Part shown: positions 63,449 to 64,000 of the stretch, one piece after another
Position numbering within the stretch: the first letter of the stretch is position 1
Layout of the letters: each line of letters begins with the position of its first letter
NCBI RefSeq assembly: GCF_028291725.1
Contig: NZ_JAQGNT010000063.1
Location: 1-64,000 of the forward strand
DNA from: Hydrocarboniphaga sp.
GTDB taxonomy: Bacteria; Pseudomonadota; Gammaproteobacteria; Nevskiales; Nevskiaceae
Direction of reading: 5' to 3'
DNA length: 64,000 nt
Translations under genes and position numbers: made by a program
The notes under the pieces: generated by a model
Told to the model about the DNA's origin: nothing
The model's database searches: none
What the model saw: the letters and a program-made list of their open reading frames with translations, nothing else

Positions 63449-64000
63449 ACATGAAACCTTTCCTTTTCCGCGCCGCCACCCGTCTGGTCGCCGGCATTCT
63501 CGTGCTCGGTTCGGTGATGGCCGGCAATGTCGCCTTGGCGATCACCGCCCCGGACGAAGTGGTGCGCACCGCGTCCAACGAGCTGCAGTCCGACATCTCG
63601 AAGAACTACGCCAAGTACCAGTCCGACAAGGGCGCGTTCTACTCGATGGTCGATACCCGGATACTGGAGTACTTCGACACCCAGTACATCGCCCAGCTGA
63701 TCCTGGCGCGCAACTGGCAGAGCGCGACACCGGACCAGCGCAAGCGCTTCGAAGTCGCGTTCAAGAACATGCTGATCCGCTCGTACGCCGATGCGCTGCT
63801 GCAGTATCACGACAGCGTCAAGGCCGAGATCAAGCCGGCGCAGATGGCCGCCGACGCGACCAAGGCAACGGTCAATTCCAACCTGATCCGCAAGGACGGT
63901 CCGCCGGTTCCGCTGGCCTTCGACATGCGTCTGAAGGACAACGCCTGGAAGGTCTACGACATCAAGGTCGAGAACATTTCTCTGGTCACCAACTTCCGCA
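63445..64000 (+). CDS. mlaC: MlaC, periplasmic phospholipid-binding protein (3' end outside window)
   Basis: The first 185 residues are present. Signal peptide to about residue 32 (ending NVALA), then the Tol-Ttg2/MlaC fold: ILEYFDTQYIAQLILARNWQ, RFEVAFKNMLIRSYADALLQ and KVYDIKVENISLV near the edge. It shuttles phospholipids between MlaA and MlaFEDB. mlaB would be expected just beyond. Confidence 0.94.
   Translation, partial: MNMKPFLFRAATRLVAGILVLGSVMAGNVALAITAPDEVVRTASNELQSDISKNYAKYQSDKGAFYSMVDTRILEYFDTQYIAQLILARNWQSATPDQRKRFEVAFKNMLIRSYADALLQYHDSVKAEIKPAQMAADATKATVNSNLIRKDGPPVPLAFDMRLKDNAWKVYDIKVENISLVTNFR

Overview
The window is chromosomal, high-GC DNA from a gammaproteobacterium. The Rod-system operon mreBCD-mrdA-rodA-mltB-rlpA-dacA-lipB with divergent gatCA, the mlaFEDC operon and a class II DAHP synthase point to the Xanthomonadales/Nevskiales side of the class. 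A cytochrome P450 and sulfotransferase-family genes fit Solimonadaceae-like organisms, but that last step is a guess from gene content. No rRNA, tRNA or CRISPR array was seen.

Layout. 1-133: end of a probable transposase. 278-4030: a compact operon for a quinohemoprotein-independent (TTQ) amine dehydrogenase: heavy chain, MauE, MauD, Tat-exported light chain and two c-type cytochromes. 4107-8474: nucleotide-sugar epimerase, a ZIP-like/permease fusion and an AI-2E-family exporter. 8704-13640: degraded genes (a paralogue fragment, a dps remnant) around a large secreted M36 metalloprotease. 13.8-29.1 kb: housekeeping and metabolic genes (DAHP synthase, Hsp20 + CbpA, amidase, acyl-CoA synthetase, PurU, thioredoxin-TPR protein, two SET-domain proteins, Hsp33, sulfotransferase). 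29.2-34.6 kb: a small biosynthetic group (KAS III-like, FabF-like, ACP, P450, divergent O-methyltransferase).

34.7-51.0 kb: gatB is separated from gatA and gatC by about 13 kb of accessory DNA. That block holds a SWIM-SNF2 helicase, vapBC, hicAB, a three-gene operon of unknown large proteins (40219-45095), a divergent operon with a Cys-containing small protein, a circularly permuted vWA protein, a NYN nuclease and a membrane protein (45226-47292), a second vapBC, a diverged copy of the gatA 3' end and a Uma2 nuclease. It looks like a defence/conflict island and contains the best candidates for undescribed systems.

51.2-60.9 kb: cell elongation and peptidoglycan genes followed by lipB. A 162-bp palindromic MITE-like element sits in frame inside the signal peptide of mltB. 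61.3-64.0 kb: the Mla phospholipid transport operon, cut by the window end in mlaC.

Scattered between genes are at least four families of GTAG-headed palindromic (REP-like) repeats, nearly all as inverted pairs. At seven places the TAG of the repeat head is the in-frame stop codon of the neighbouring gene.
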